DNA of 53,070 nt from Methanoregula sp. (GTDB lineage Archaea > Halobacteriota > Methanomicrobia > Methanomicrobiales > Methanospirillaceae), in assembly GCF_003170075.1 (NCBI RefSeq), contig NZ_PMZU01000021.1:2804-55873 (forward strand), read 5' to 3'. The position numbers were made by a program, and so were the translations under genes. The notes under the pieces are model-generated. The model was given only the letters and a program-made list of their open reading frames with translations. It had not been told where the DNA came from and ran no database searches. Positions 1-7,876 of the stretch are shown piece by piece (position 1 is the first letter of the stretch; each line of letters starts with the position of its first letter).

Positions 1-264
1 CCCGCCGATATTCCCGAGGCCAAGGACTGCCGAGCCGTCGGTCACGATCGCAATGGTATTCGCCTTGAGGGTGTAGCGGTACGCTAGGTTTCGGTCCTTG
101 ACAATCCTTCGACAGACTTCGGCTACGCCTGGGGTGTAGGCCCGGGACAGGTCGTACCGGTTCCTGAGCGGGACTTTGGAACGGATCTCCAGTTTCCCGT
201 GATGTAGTGCATGGAGTGCGAGGGAATCCCGGTAGATCTCATCGCTGCCGGCAGTAACCTTCAA
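1..264 (-). CDS. NAD(P)-dependent malic enzyme, N-terminal part (runs off the window)
   Basis: The minus strand of the first 264 bases encodes the N-terminus of a malic enzyme, which oxidatively decarboxylates malate to pyruvate. The translation contains EIYRDSLALHALHHGKLEIR, the family stretch LSRAYTPGVAEVC, and TIAIVTDGSAVLGLGNIGG, the typical start of the malic enzyme core. The remainder, including the NAD domain, lies before base 1. The start is uncertain: TTG at 264 or GTG at 273, with the purine-rich GGTGAGG overlapping this area. It is divergent from the ECF transporter operon, with about 245 bases between them. Confidence 0.85.
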   Translation of the reverse strand, partial: MKVTAGSDEIYRDSLALHALHHGKLEIRSKVPLRNRYDLSRAYTPGVAEVCRRIVKDRNLAYRYTLKANTIAIVTDGSAVLGLGNIGG

Positions 265-390
265 ATCCCTCACCTTGTACGAGAAGAGCGCAGTAAAAGG
301 TAATGAACCTTGCCCCGGTAAGACTTGTTTTTCTCCAAGGAACGGGATGGCAATAATAACGACTGCACATATGCCGGTAAAGTTACATTT

Positions 391-420
391 TAATACATTA
401 ATGAACAGAATTATACATTA
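391..420. promoter_or_regulatory. Pair of 10-base direct repeats in the malic enzyme/ECF intergenic region
   Basis: TAATACATTA at 391-400 and TTATACATTA at 411-420 start exactly 20 bases apart, about two helical turns. The AT-rich repeats lie between two divergent genes, where promoters are expected. A dimeric regulator site or paired TATA-like elements are both possible. The regulator is unknown. Confidence 0.35.
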
Positions 421-432
421 AGGTATAACCAA

Positions 433-447
433 TCGCCTCAAAGGCGA
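433..447. repeat. Small perfect hairpin upstream of the ECF operon
   Basis: TCGCCT-CAA-AGGCGA forms a 6-bp stem with a 3-base loop. It lies just downstream of the paired direct repeats and about 64 bases before the preferred start of the S-component gene, so it would fall in the 5' leader of the ECF transcript. Confidence 0.35.
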
Positions 448-510
448 GGTTGACAGCACGATTATGTGCTCTTCCGGATACCTGATACAGATTACTGGTG
501 TGATATTGTC

Positions 511-1038
511 ATGAAGTCAAAAGATATTGCCATAGTTGGAATTCTTCTTGCTGTCGGTGCGATCCTGCGGTATTTCCTTGCGATGCTCCATACGCCGCTC
601 ACGCCCAACATGATCATTGCGTTCTACTGCCTTGCGATCATCCTGATCCATCCCAAAGTCTACGAGGCACTTGGGATCGGTATCGTTGCCGGTCTCCTGT
701 CGATGCTGATATCGAGTTCGATGTTTCCTCCGGCAAACCTTATCAGCGAACCGCTGGGTGCTCTGGTCTGCTTTGGGCTCTATGCGCTTCTCGCATCCCG
801 GACAAAACTTGCTCCTACTGTCACAACGTTTATTGCAACACTGGTGAGCGGATTCTCGTTTGCCGCGATCGCGATTCTCTGTGTTGGTGCGACCATCCTT
901 GCCAAATACAACGGCAACCTCGGGAACTTTGTGATTGTCTTTGTCCCAATCGTGGTCATAACTGCCGTATTTAATGCAATCATTGTTCAGATCCTCTACC
1001 TCCCCTCAAGCAGGGTGCTCGTGAGAGGACAGGAATGA
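511..1038 (+). CDS. ECF transporter S component, TrpP (tryptophan transporter)-like
   Basis: This is the small integral membrane substrate-binding subunit of an energy-coupling factor importer. From ATG 511 it has 175 residues and about five to six hydrophobic helices. The arrangement (TPNMIIAFYCLAIIL, then GIGIVAGLLSMLISS, then ANLISEPLGALVCFGL) follows the pattern of the TrpP/YhaG family, so tryptophan or a related compound is the likely cargo; this is inferred from family resemblance only. An upstream in-frame ATG at 466 adds 15 hydrophilic residues, but 511 has GGTGTGAT six bases upstream and the helix begins straight after it, so 511 is preferred. The gene overlaps the ATPase gene by four bases (ATGA), so this S subunit appears dedicated to its own module. 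Confidence 0.85.
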   Translation: MKSKDIAIVGILLAVGAILRYFLAMLHTPLTPNMIIAFYCLAIILIHPKVYEALGIGIVAGLLSMLISSSMFPPANLISEPLGALVCFGLYALLASRTKLAPTVTTFIATLVSGFSFAAIAILCVGATILAKYNGNLGNFVIVFVPIVVITAVFNAIIVQILYLPSSRVLVRGQE

Positions 1039-2471
1039 TCAAGCTCAAAGACGTAAGTTATACATATCCTCATACGGTGCAGGAAGCGTTGCACCGTCTC
1101 TCTCTCGTGCTGGAACCGGGCCGCTGTATCATGGTGACCGGCCCTTCCGGTGCCGGGAAGACCACACTCTGCCTTGCCGCGTGCGGTATTCTTTTCCACG
1201 AGTATGGCGGAAAAAAAGCGGGATTCGTGACCATCAACGGCCGGGACGTTTCCGCATATACCGGGCTTTCCGAGATTGCCAAAAATATCGGGATTGTCTT
1301 TGACGATGCCGAGGCACAGATGATCTTTACCACTGTTGAGGAAGAGATCCTTTCCGCACTTGAGTACCGTGGCCTTGCTCCTGAAGAGATTGAGCGGCGC
1401 CTCGCCTCGATCATGGAAGTCACGTATCTTTCAGCGATAAAAGACCGTTCCCCCCATAATCTATCCGGGGGCCAGAAACAGCGTGTCGCCCTCGCCGCAA
1501 CGCTCGCACTCGGCAACGATATCCTGATTCTTGACGAGCCAACCTCCGAATTGGACGAACACGCAACCCGGCGGATCGTGGAGATTTTGTCCAATCTCAA
1601 GCGGCAGGGTAAGACAATCCTCCTTGTCGAGCACAAGTACGCGCATTTCCGGGACATGGTCGATACTCTTGTCGTGATGGAACACGGCGCGATCTCGGCT
1701 ATCGGCGCACCGGGAGAAATTCTCGATGACGAGCGGATCAAAAGGATTGTCATCCCGGATTTCACCGGCATCAGGACCGGGGCTGCCCCGGCTCTTCCCA
1801 CATCTACCCCGGCCATTGCAGTCAGGAACCTTTCTTATTCCTACGATGAAGTCCCGGCCCTGCATAATGTCAGCATTGGGATCAATGCCGGCGAATTTGT
1901 CGCAATTGTCGGAGAAAACGGTTCCGGCAAGACAACGCTTGTCAAGCAGTTTAACCGGCTCCTCACCCCTACTGCAGGAGATGTCGAAATACGGGGCAAA
2001 AACACCCGGGACTGCACAATTGCAGAACTGGCCCGTCACGTAGGTCTCGTCTTCCAGAACCCGGATCACATGTTCTTTGCCGACACGGTAAAAGACGAGA
2101 TCGCATTCGGGCTTGAGAATCTCGGGATCAAGAATAAAGATGTCGTGATCGATGCGGCGCTGGGTGAAGTCGGGCTCCTGCACACAAAGACACTCTACCC
2201 CCGCTGGTTATCCCGGGGCGAACGCCAGAGGCTTGCTATCGCCTGTGTGGTCGCCATGCAGCCGGCAATCATTGTCCTTGATGAGCCTACGACCGGTCTT
2301 GACGGTGACGAGGCGCGCCTTGTCATGGAGATCCTAAAGAAACTCCAGCAGAACGGGCACACGGTTATCGTCATCACCCATAACCGGGATATCGCACAGT
2401 ACTGCGCAGACCGCATGATCACTATGGACCAGGGCCGGGTCAGCTCGGATACACGGGTGCCGGTGGAATAA
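1035..2471 (+). CDS. Fused double ATPase of an ECF transporter (EcfA-EcfA')
   Basis: A 478-residue protein with two complete ABC ATPase domains powers the importer. Domain 1 (about 1-235) has Walker A GPSGAGKTT, the signature LSGGQKQR and Walker B ILILDEPTSE. Domain 2 (about 260-478) has Walker A GENGSGKTT, Walker B IIVLDEPTTG and a D-loop GLDGDEA. The second signature is LSRGERQR instead of the canonical LSGGQ. Most ECF systems use two separate EcfA proteins, so this is the fused form. It sits between the S and T component genes, overlapping the first by 4 bases and the second by 1 base, so the three should be made from one transcript. Confidence 0.92.
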   Translation: MIKLKDVSYTYPHTVQEALHRLSLVLEPGRCIMVTGPSGAGKTTLCLAACGILFHEYGGKKAGFVTINGRDVSAYTGLSEIAKNIGIVFDDAEAQMIFTTVEEEILSALEYRGLAPEEIERRLASIMEVTYLSAIKDRSPHNLSGGQKQRVALAATLALGNDILILDEPTSELDEHATRRIVEILSNLKRQGKTILLVEHKYAHFRDMVDTLVVMEHGAISAIGAPGEILDDERIKRIVIPDFTGIRTGAAPALPTSTPAIAVRNLSYSYDEVPALHNVSIGINAGEFVAIVGENGSGKTTLVKQFNRLLTPTAGDVEIRGKNTRDCTIAELARHVGLVFQNPDHMFFADTVKDEIAFGLENLGIKNKDVVIDAALGEVGLLHTKTLYPRWLSRGERQRLAIACVVAMQPAIIVLDEPTTGLDGDEARLVMEILKKLQQNGHTVIVITHNRDIAQYCADRMITMDQGRVSSDTRVPVE

Positions 2472-3274
2472 TGTCCGAGATCCTGCAATATGTTCACAAG
2501 GACGGCTTCTTCCATCGGCTCCACCCATTTTCGAAGATCCTCTTTATTATTGTCATAAGCGTTATGTGCGTTTTTATAACGAGCATCCCGTTCCTCATCC
2601 TCATGGTTGTCGCCCTTCTCTCCCTTGCGTACATCAGCCACCTCCACCGTGAGGTGATCCAGCAGCTCAAACTGGTCCTTATAATGAGCGTCGTTTTTAT
2701 CATCATCACGGTGCTCACGATGCCAAACGGCGCCACGCTCGGTTACCTGATCCCGCAGGGGGTGCCGGTGATCGGCGGTTCCATTGCCATAACCGACGGG
2801 GCAATCGGGATCGGTCTCGTCCTTGCGCTCCGGTTCATGGTGCTGATCTTCGCGTTCCAGCTCTTCCTTATCTCAACCCAGCCCCGTGATCTTGTTCACG
2901 CGATGGAAAAACTGCACATGCCCATCGATTATATCCTGATGTTTATCATCGCACTCCGGTTCATCCCGACCCTCCAGATCGAGGGCCAGCGGATCCATGA
3001 AGCGCAGCTTGCCCGGGGCTACAACCCGGGGACCGGGATGCTCGGGAAAATCCGGGGTGTTGCACCCATCGTCGTTCCGCTTGTCTCAAACGCGCTCCTG
3101 CGCTCAAACGTTCTCGGCCTCACCATCGATATGCGGGGATACCGCACGGGAATAAGGACTCATGTGCGCGAGCGAAAGTTCTGCACCGGGGATTACGCGA
3201 TGATGGGCAGCCTTGTCGTCACGGTCTCGGTATTTTTTGTCGTTGCGATCTTCGCATCGGGACTGATCTTTTAA
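2471..3274 (+). CDS. ECF transporter transmembrane component EcfT
   Basis: The 267-residue membrane protein is the scaffold that couples the ATPases to the S component. It has about five hydrophobic helices, beginning with KILFIIVISVMCVFITSIPF, and a cytoplasmic coupling region RFIPTLQIEGQRIHEAQLA followed by ARGY and, near the C-terminus, MRGY. These two small-residue/Arg-Gly motifs are the conserved EcfT contacts with the ATPases. Its ATG overlaps the TAA of the ATPase gene. It completes a self-contained three-gene module in the order S-AA-T. Confidence 0.92.
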   Translation: MSEILQYVHKDGFFHRLHPFSKILFIIVISVMCVFITSIPFLILMVVALLSLAYISHLHREVIQQLKLVLIMSVVFIIITVLTMPNGATLGYLIPQGVPVIGGSIAITDGAIGIGLVLALRFMVLIFAFQLFLISTQPRDLVHAMEKLHMPIDYILMFIIALRFIPTLQIEGQRIHEAQLARGYNPGTGMLGKIRGVAPIVVPLVSNALLRSNVLGLTIDMRGYRTGIRTHVRERKFCTGDYAMMGSLVVTVSVFFVVAIFASGLIF

Positions 3275-3371
3275 AACATCCCTTTTTTGGCGTGTGCGAT
3301 ACCTATGGAACCCTGACATCCCGGATGATCATCCGCGTTGCTGTCAGGAAAACAAAATCAGAAAAACGGAG

Positions 3372-3443
3372 CGCCTCGGCCGGGATTTGAACCCGGGTCA
3401 AAAGCTCCGGAGGCTTCTAGGATGTCCACTACCCTACCGAGGC
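3372..3443 (-). tRNA. tRNA-Arg (anticodon CCG)
   Basis: The minus strand folds as a tRNA with 7-bp acceptor stem GCCTCGG/CCGAGGC, T arm CCGGGTTCAAATCCCGG and an anticodon stem GAAGC/GCTTT around the loop CTCCGGA. The anticodon CCG reads the arginine codon CGG. CCA is not encoded; the discriminator base is G. Its D and anticodon arms are nearly identical to the tRNA-Arg at 11932-12003. Confidence 0.95.
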
Positions 3444-3503
3444 AGATTTTACCTTACTTAATCTTGTGTGTATCCATATAAAAGAGAAGGATAGCCGAAG
3501 GGC

Positions 3504-4532
3504 TTACAGGTTTTTTACGTGATACAGATGCCAGATCTTGCAGGCCCCTTCGTGGCTGACCATGCAGGGCCCGACAGGAGTCCGGGGCGTGCAGACTTTT
3601 CCGAAAAGCTTGCAGTCTGTCGGCTGGGCAATCCCGCGCAGCACCTTGTCGCAGATGCATGCCGAGTGCTTGCTCACCTTCTTATAGACAAGGCCGAACT
3701 TCTTCTGGGCGTCGTACTGCTCGAATTCCTTTTTCAGCCGGAGGCCTGACTGCGGGATGACCGGGAAGCCCCGCCATTCCACATCGCAGGGCTCGAAGAC
3801 CTCGTACATGATCTTCTTTGCCTTGACGTTTCCTTCCCGGGTTACTACTCGTGGATAGGCATTATCCACGCGGTGCTTTCCTTCTCGGATCTGTTCAACA
3901 AGCATCACAAGGGCAAGCAGAATATCCTCGGCCTCAAAGCCGGCGACAACCTGCGGCACGGCAAACTGCTCGTACTCTTCATATCCCATAATTGCACAGA
4001 CATGTCCGGGAAGAACAAACCCGTCAAGGTTCGCCTCGCCCTGCTCAAGCAGCCACTTCATTGCGGGGGGGACGACGCGGTGGCAGGAGAGGATGGAGAA
4101 GTTCCTAGGCGGATGTGAGAGGATTGCTGCTGCAACGGTCGGAGCGGTGGTCTCAAAACCGACTGATATAAAGACGACTTCCTTGTCGGTCTTCTCTGCG
4201 ATCTCGACTGCCTTGTGGACGCCCTGAACGATCCGCACGTCACCGCCGCAAGACTCTAATGAGCCTTTCGAGCCAGGCACCCGCAGGAGGTCGCCGTATG
4301 TTGCGATGATGCAGTCCTTTTCAACAAGTTCGAGTGCCGCATCGATCTCGCCCTGCGGTGTGATGCAGACCGGGCAGCCGGGGCCCATGACGATTTTGAG
4401 CTGTGGGGGCAGGATGCTCCGCAGGCCCGTGCGGGCAATTGCCGCTTCATGAGTCCCGCAGATGTGCATAAAAGTCATATCCCGGTCCACCAGCCCACGA
4501 AGTGTCTCTGCAATCTCGTTTCCCGTTGCCAT
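3504..4532 (-). CDS. hypD: [NiFe]-hydrogenase maturation protein HypD
   Basis: HypD is the iron-sulfur scaffold that, with HypC, assembles the Fe(CN)2CO part of the [NiFe] hydrogenase active site in the cytoplasm. The 342-residue length is normal. Diagnostic motifs are FMHICGTHE near residue 22, MGPGCPVCITP near 50, ESCGGDVR near 93, and a C-terminal cysteine cluster (ACICDKVLRG, KLFGKVC, CMVSHEGACKIW) that carries the 4Fe-4S cluster. No other hyp gene is adjacent. It is divergent from the MscS gene with 45 bases between starts, so the promoters are packed together. Confidence 0.95.
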   Translation of the reverse strand: MATGNEIAETLRGLVDRDMTFMHICGTHEAAIARTGLRSILPPQLKIVMGPGCPVCITPQGEIDAALELVEKDCIIATYGDLLRVPGSKGSLESCGGDVRIVQGVHKAVEIAEKTDKEVVFISVGFETTAPTVAAAILSHPPRNFSILSCHRVVPPAMKWLLEQGEANLDGFVLPGHVCAIMGYEEYEQFAVPQVVAGFEAEDILLALVMLVEQIREGKHRVDNAYPRVVTREGNVKAKKIMYEVFEPCDVEWRGFPVIPQSGLRLKKEFEQYDAQKKFGLVYKKVSKHSACICDKVLRGIAQPTDCKLFGKVCTPRTPVGPCMVSHEGACKIWHLYHVKNL

Positions 4533-4577
4533 GGTATCTTACATTTATTTACTGCCCTGTGACATAAGGGTACGTAT

Positions 4578-5609
4578 ATGGATGATAACCTGCTCTTTGC
4601 CATTCTGACCATCGTTGCCGGTCTCGTCGTGGCGGGAATTGCACGTTTCATTGTACGGTGGCTGCAGAAATATGCTGAAACCACCGAGACACAATGGGAT
4701 GATATCATTGTCGCCGCGATCGGTACGCCGGTTCAGGTTGGTATTATCGCGATCTCGGTCTATATCGCCCTTAAATACTTTGACATAATCCCGGAACAGT
4801 ATGCGTGGCTTCTCTCGGATAAGGTGCTCAACTCGATCTATATCCTAATTGGGACGTGGATTATATCGTCGCTCCTCCACGATATTATCCATATTTACGG
4901 TCATGCCCTTGCCGCGAAGACGGAAGGCGACACGGACGACCGTATCGTCGATCTTCTCGAACTGGCGGTACGCTATGTAGTCTGGTTTGCCGGGATCATG
5001 TTGATCCTTGTCAACCTTGAGATCAATATCACACCATTTCTTGCCGGCGCGGGTATCGCGGGTTTGGCCTTTGCGCTCGCTGCCCAGGATTTGATCTCAA
5101 ACTTTTTTGGCGGCGCGATCATAACGGTCGACAAACCCTTTAAGATCGGAGATCGTATCCAGTTTGACACTTTTTATGGTGATGTGCTGGTTATCGGCAC
5201 GCGGAGTACACGGATCAAGACTGTCGACGGGAGGATTGTCACCATCCCCAACAATAAGATCACCTCCAACAGTGTCGTCAATTTTTCCGCTCCCGACCCG
5301 AAAATACGGTATACAATTCCGATCACCGCCGCGTACGGGAGCGATATTGTCCGGGTAAAAGAGATACTATTCGAAGTTGCAGAGGATGCGATTAAGAACA
5401 CAGAGTATTTTGCTGATGATCTGGCACCCAAGGTTTTCTTTCAGGAATTTGGGGATTCGAGCCTGAAGTTTGTCATCTATATCTGGGCGAGAGCCTATAA
5501 TGTCCCGGACGAGGTAAAGGATGCCATTAATGTCCGGATCGCTGCACGGTTCGCGGCGGAAGGTATCGATATCCCGTTCCCGCAGCTCGAAGTCCGGATA
5601 AAACAATAA
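4578..5609 (+). CDS. Small-conductance mechanosensitive channel (MscS family)
   Basis: The 343-residue membrane channel should open under membrane tension to release solutes. Three or more hydrophobic helices occupy the first about 170 residues. The pore helix GIAGLAFALAAQDLISNFFG is typical MscS TM3, followed by the beta domain FKIGDRIQF and the conserved IPNNKITSNSVVNFS stretch. The C-terminal cytoplasmic vestibule domain ends at IPFPQLEVRIKQ, the usual family ending. It stands alone and is divergent from hypD. Confidence 0.93.
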   Translation: MDDNLLFAILTIVAGLVVAGIARFIVRWLQKYAETTETQWDDIIVAAIGTPVQVGIIAISVYIALKYFDIIPEQYAWLLSDKVLNSIYILIGTWIISSLLHDIIHIYGHALAAKTEGDTDDRIVDLLELAVRYVVWFAGIMLILVNLEINITPFLAGAGIAGLAFALAAQDLISNFFGGAIITVDKPFKIGDRIQFDTFYGDVLVIGTRSTRIKTVDGRIVTIPNNKITSNSVVNFSAPDPKIRYTIPITAAYGSDIVRVKEILFEVAEDAIKNTEYFADDLAPKVFFQEFGDSSLKFVIYIWARAYNVPDEVKDAINVRIAARFAAEGIDIPFPQLEVRIKQ

Positions 5610-5654
5610 GATTAAATCTCTTTCTTTTTCTACGGACCGAATATATCCTTACCA

Positions 5655-5970
5655 ATGAGGAGGTCTGTTTCCGGCAACCCAACGCAGCACTACCACCTGC
5701 ACGACAACAACACGAGCGAGGACTCCCATTTGGCGGTAGGAAAGGGCACGATCGATTTTGGGCCGGTGATGGAAACGGTCAGGAAAAGCGGCGGCTTCCC
5801 ATGATTGAGGTGGCAGAGTTCGACGAGGCGGTTGAGGCGTGCATACACCTGAGAAACTGTTGTAACCGGCGCCATGCTCTTGCCAGTGAACCGGAACGGG
5901 CGGCGCTTTGGAGGGAAAAACCGAAGATTTCCGCAATATTTTATAAGGTAAACCTACAATGTATCTAGGC
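5655..5970 (+). pseudogene. Relic of a xylose-isomerase-like TIM-barrel (sugar phosphate isomerase/epimerase)
   Basis: In one frame, from ATG 5655, the translation reads HYHLHDNNTSEDSHLAVGKG and then TIDFGPVME before a TGA at 5802-5804. The next frame, from ATG 5801, continues MIEVAEFDEAVEACIHLRN. Together they match the C-terminal metal-binding end of AP endonuclease 2/xylose-isomerase-like TIM barrels (H-x-H-D-N...EDSH.P.G.G.IDF). One base is therefore missing near 5798, and the N-terminal two thirds of the protein is absent. What is seen is the motif match and the frame break; loss of function is inferred. Confidence 0.65.
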
Positions 5971-5975
5971 AATCT

Positions 5976-6021
5976 GCCTGTGTGGCTCAGCCGGTAGTGT
6001 ACTTCCTTGATAAGGATAAAC
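5976..6021 (+). pseudogene. 5' half of a tRNA (remnant resembling tRNA-Thr)
   Basis: GCCTGTGTGGCTCAGCC, the D-loop GGTAGTGTA and an anticodon-like arm TTCC-TTGATAA-GGAT align with about 80% identity to the first 46 bases of the intact tRNA-Thr 98 bases downstream. No T arm or 3' acceptor strand follows. The loop would present GAT. It looks like a degraded partial copy, not an active tRNA. Confidence 0.6.
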
Positions 6022-6073
6022 GCAAACCGACCGCTTCTTCACATGTGTAGATCTGTATGCAAGAACAACAAGT

Positions 6074-6147
6074 GCCTAAGTGACTCAGCCCGGTAGAGTA
6101 CCTCCTTGGTAAGGAGGAAGTCGCGAGTTCGAATCTCGCCTTAGGCT
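6074..6147 (+). tRNA. tRNA-Thr (anticodon GGT)
   Basis: The acceptor stem GCCTAAG/CTTAGGC, the anticodon stem CCTCC/GGAGG around the loop TTGGTAA, and the T arm GCGAGTTCGAATCTCGC are all intact. The anticodon GGT reads ACC. CCA is not encoded. A run of ten T residues follows at 6167-6176. Confidence 0.95.
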
Positions 6148-6166
6148 CTCTTTTAATACGTTCAGA

Positions 6167-6176
6167 TTTTTTTTTT
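6167..6176 (+). terminator. Oligo-T terminator after tRNA-Thr
   Basis: Ten consecutive T residues begin 19 bases after the tRNA-Thr 3' end. Archaeal RNA polymerase terminates at such T tracts without needing a hairpin. Confidence 0.6.
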
Positions 6177-6243
6177 CAGTTCTTTTAGTAAAGGAAGGGG
6201 GTACTCCCCATGTGCCCGGCCTTTTTCCAGTTCCCGATTGGAT

Positions 6244-6390
6244 TTAGATCTCCTTAACCGGCCCCGGATCCGGCCCGGTCCCGCTCTTGCCAAACAATTT
6301 CCCGACCCCCATGCAAATGATAATAATTACCACAAGAGCAAGGCAAAACAGGATACGCTCGGTCCGAGGCAGGGTCGTGGGAAACGTCAT
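6244..6390 (-). CDS. Hypothetical small single-pass membrane protein (48 aa)
   Basis: A 48-residue reading frame on the minus strand starts MTFPTTLPRTERILF and carries one strongly hydrophobic segment, ILFCLALVVIIIICMGVG, followed by basic residues and a short Pro/Gly-rich tail. It lies 79 bases beyond the stop of the ABC-2 permease, in the same direction, so it may be the last gene of that operon. There is no clear ribosome-binding site. No family is recognised. Confidence 0.4.
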   Translation of the reverse strand: MTFPTTLPRTERILFCLALVVIIIICMGVGKLFGKSGTGPDPGPVKEI

Positions 6391-6469
6391 TATACTGGTG
6401 TCTATCGACAGATGATACTAAGATTCCCCTTCACCTGCGAAAACATTTCTGCTGCCGGCAAAAGAGGTA

Positions 6470-7876
6470 TCAGAATCCCGGCTGCTCGCGGGCCTCCCAC
6501 TTTGCAAAGCCGAGCCGGGCAAAAAACACAGCAGGAATAAGGAGGAGGACGGCCCCGAGGGCAGCAAACGGTACGGCAAACGCGACCGCGGAGAGGACGA
6601 GGAGGGCGGCCCCGGTCAGGGCAAGGTACGTGACCATCACTTTGACATCATAGACAAGCACGCTCGGCGAAAGGCCGGTCAGCCAGACCGTGATCCCGAG
6701 GCTGTAGAACGAGAGCGAGAGGCAGAGCACGACCGCCGGGACCAGGTAGAGCGCCTGGCCGGAGAGGATGGAAACCGCCGCGATGAAGAGCGCAGGAATA
6801 ATCTGGAGGACAGAAAACGTGGTGATCTTGCTTTTGATGAGCGTCCTGACACTGACCGGGAGGCACGCGTAGGCCCCGAACGTGTCAAACATCGTAATCC
6901 ACGTGTACATGGTCGAGGCAATGACGCCGGTCACGAGCGCAAATTCGATGAGTACCCCGTAGGCGGGCAGGTAGCCCGAGAGGAGGGAGAGGAAGAACCA
7001 GATCACGACAAGCGGGATCAGAAACGAGAAGAGGGTCTGGCCGACCATGCCCCCGCTCCGGTACATATCGATGAGATCCTTTGCCGCAAGGGGCGGGTAA
7101 GGAAAGACGGAAAGTTTTCCGGTGAGCGGCACGAGCATGCTTTTGTGATGTTTTGCCACGCCGACCGTCTCGGGAGAGAAGAGCCAGATCGAGACAACAA
7201 AGAGGCAAACGATCGCGGCAAGGGAGATGAGAAGGCCGGTCCACGAGAACGCCAGAAAGAGGTTCAGCGGGGGATAGTAGACCGCCGGATTCTGCCCGGT
7301 GACAAGGTAGAGCGCTCCCGCGGCTACGGCAAGTATGGCGAGAATTGCCGCGAGCGCCGGCTTTGAGCGCGAGTAGACCGAGGAGAGGAAAAAGACGGCG
7401 CAGAGCCCGGACATAAACGAGAGCGTGAGGGTGAGGGCGAGGAGCAGCGGCAGGGTAACCGGGACGCCGATAAAGGGTGAGGCAAGCAGGAACCCGAGCG
7501 CTAAGGGGAGGACCCAGAGGACAAAGTAGTAGAGCGTGTCCTTGACGACAAAGTTTGCAAAGATGAACCGTTCGGAGAGCGGCAGGCTCCGTGCGGAATA
7601 GGAGAGCAGGCTTGCCTGCCCGAACCGCCGGTTCATCACCTCGCTCCCCAAGAGGCCGAACGCCCCGACCATAAAGCCGAGCATCAGGTAGTTTGCGTGG
7701 AGGATGAGCGAGAGTTCGCCGGCCGGCAGCGCCTGGCGCATGAGGGGCAGAAGAAACGAGCCCATGAACGCGATCCAGAAGATGAGGATCGGAAAAAGCG
7801 CAAAGGAGAGGCTCCCGAACATCGTCGAATGGACCCGCCACTCCTCCTTTACCATCGCAACAAAGAGTTCAGGCAT
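6470..7876 (-). CDS. ABC-2 type transporter permease
   Basis: About 468 residues with some twelve hydrophobic helices, such as LFPILIFWIAFMGSFLLPLM and LTLSFMSGLCAVFFLSSVY, form the membrane part of an exporter. The start is placed at ATG 7876 (MPELFVAMVKEEWRVHS); the frame remains open upstream to 7915 but would run deeper into the ATPase gene. From 7876 it overlaps the ATPase stop by 8 bases. With the ATPase it forms a two-gene exporter in the TetR-controlled operon. The substrate cannot be told; antimicrobial or metabolite export is common for such pairs. Confidence 0.8.
   Translation of the reverse strand: MPELFVAMVKEEWRVHSTMFGSLSFALFPILIFWIAFMGSFLLPLMRQALPAGELSLILHANYLMLGFMVGAFGLLGSEVMNRRFGQASLLSYSARSLPLSERFIFANFVVKDTLYYFVLWVLPLALGFLLASPFIGVPVTLPLLLALTLTLSFMSGLCAVFFLSSVYSRSKPALAAILAILAVAAGALYLVTGQNPAVYYPPLNLFLAFSWTGLLISLAAIVCLFVVSIWLFSPETVGVAKHHKSMLVPLTGKLSVFPYPPLAAKDLIDMYRSGGMVGQTLFSFLIPLVVIWFFLSLLSGYLPAYGVLIEFALVTGVIASTMYTWITMFDTFGAYACLPVSVRTLIKSKITTFSVLQIIPALFIAAVSILSGQALYLVPAVVLCLSLSFYSLGITVWLTGLSPSVLVYDVKVMVTYLALTGAALLVLSAVAFAVPFAALGAVLLLIPAVFFARLGFAKWEAREQPGF

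Noticed and set aside
5649-5972. 107-residue minus-strand frame
   Set aside because: The opposite strand carries the clear TIM-barrel relic; this frame is its shadow.
6238-6540. 100-residue plus-strand frame near the ABC-2 permease end
   Set aside because: It has no membrane or domain signal and overlaps both the permease and the better-supported small membrane protein on the minus strand.
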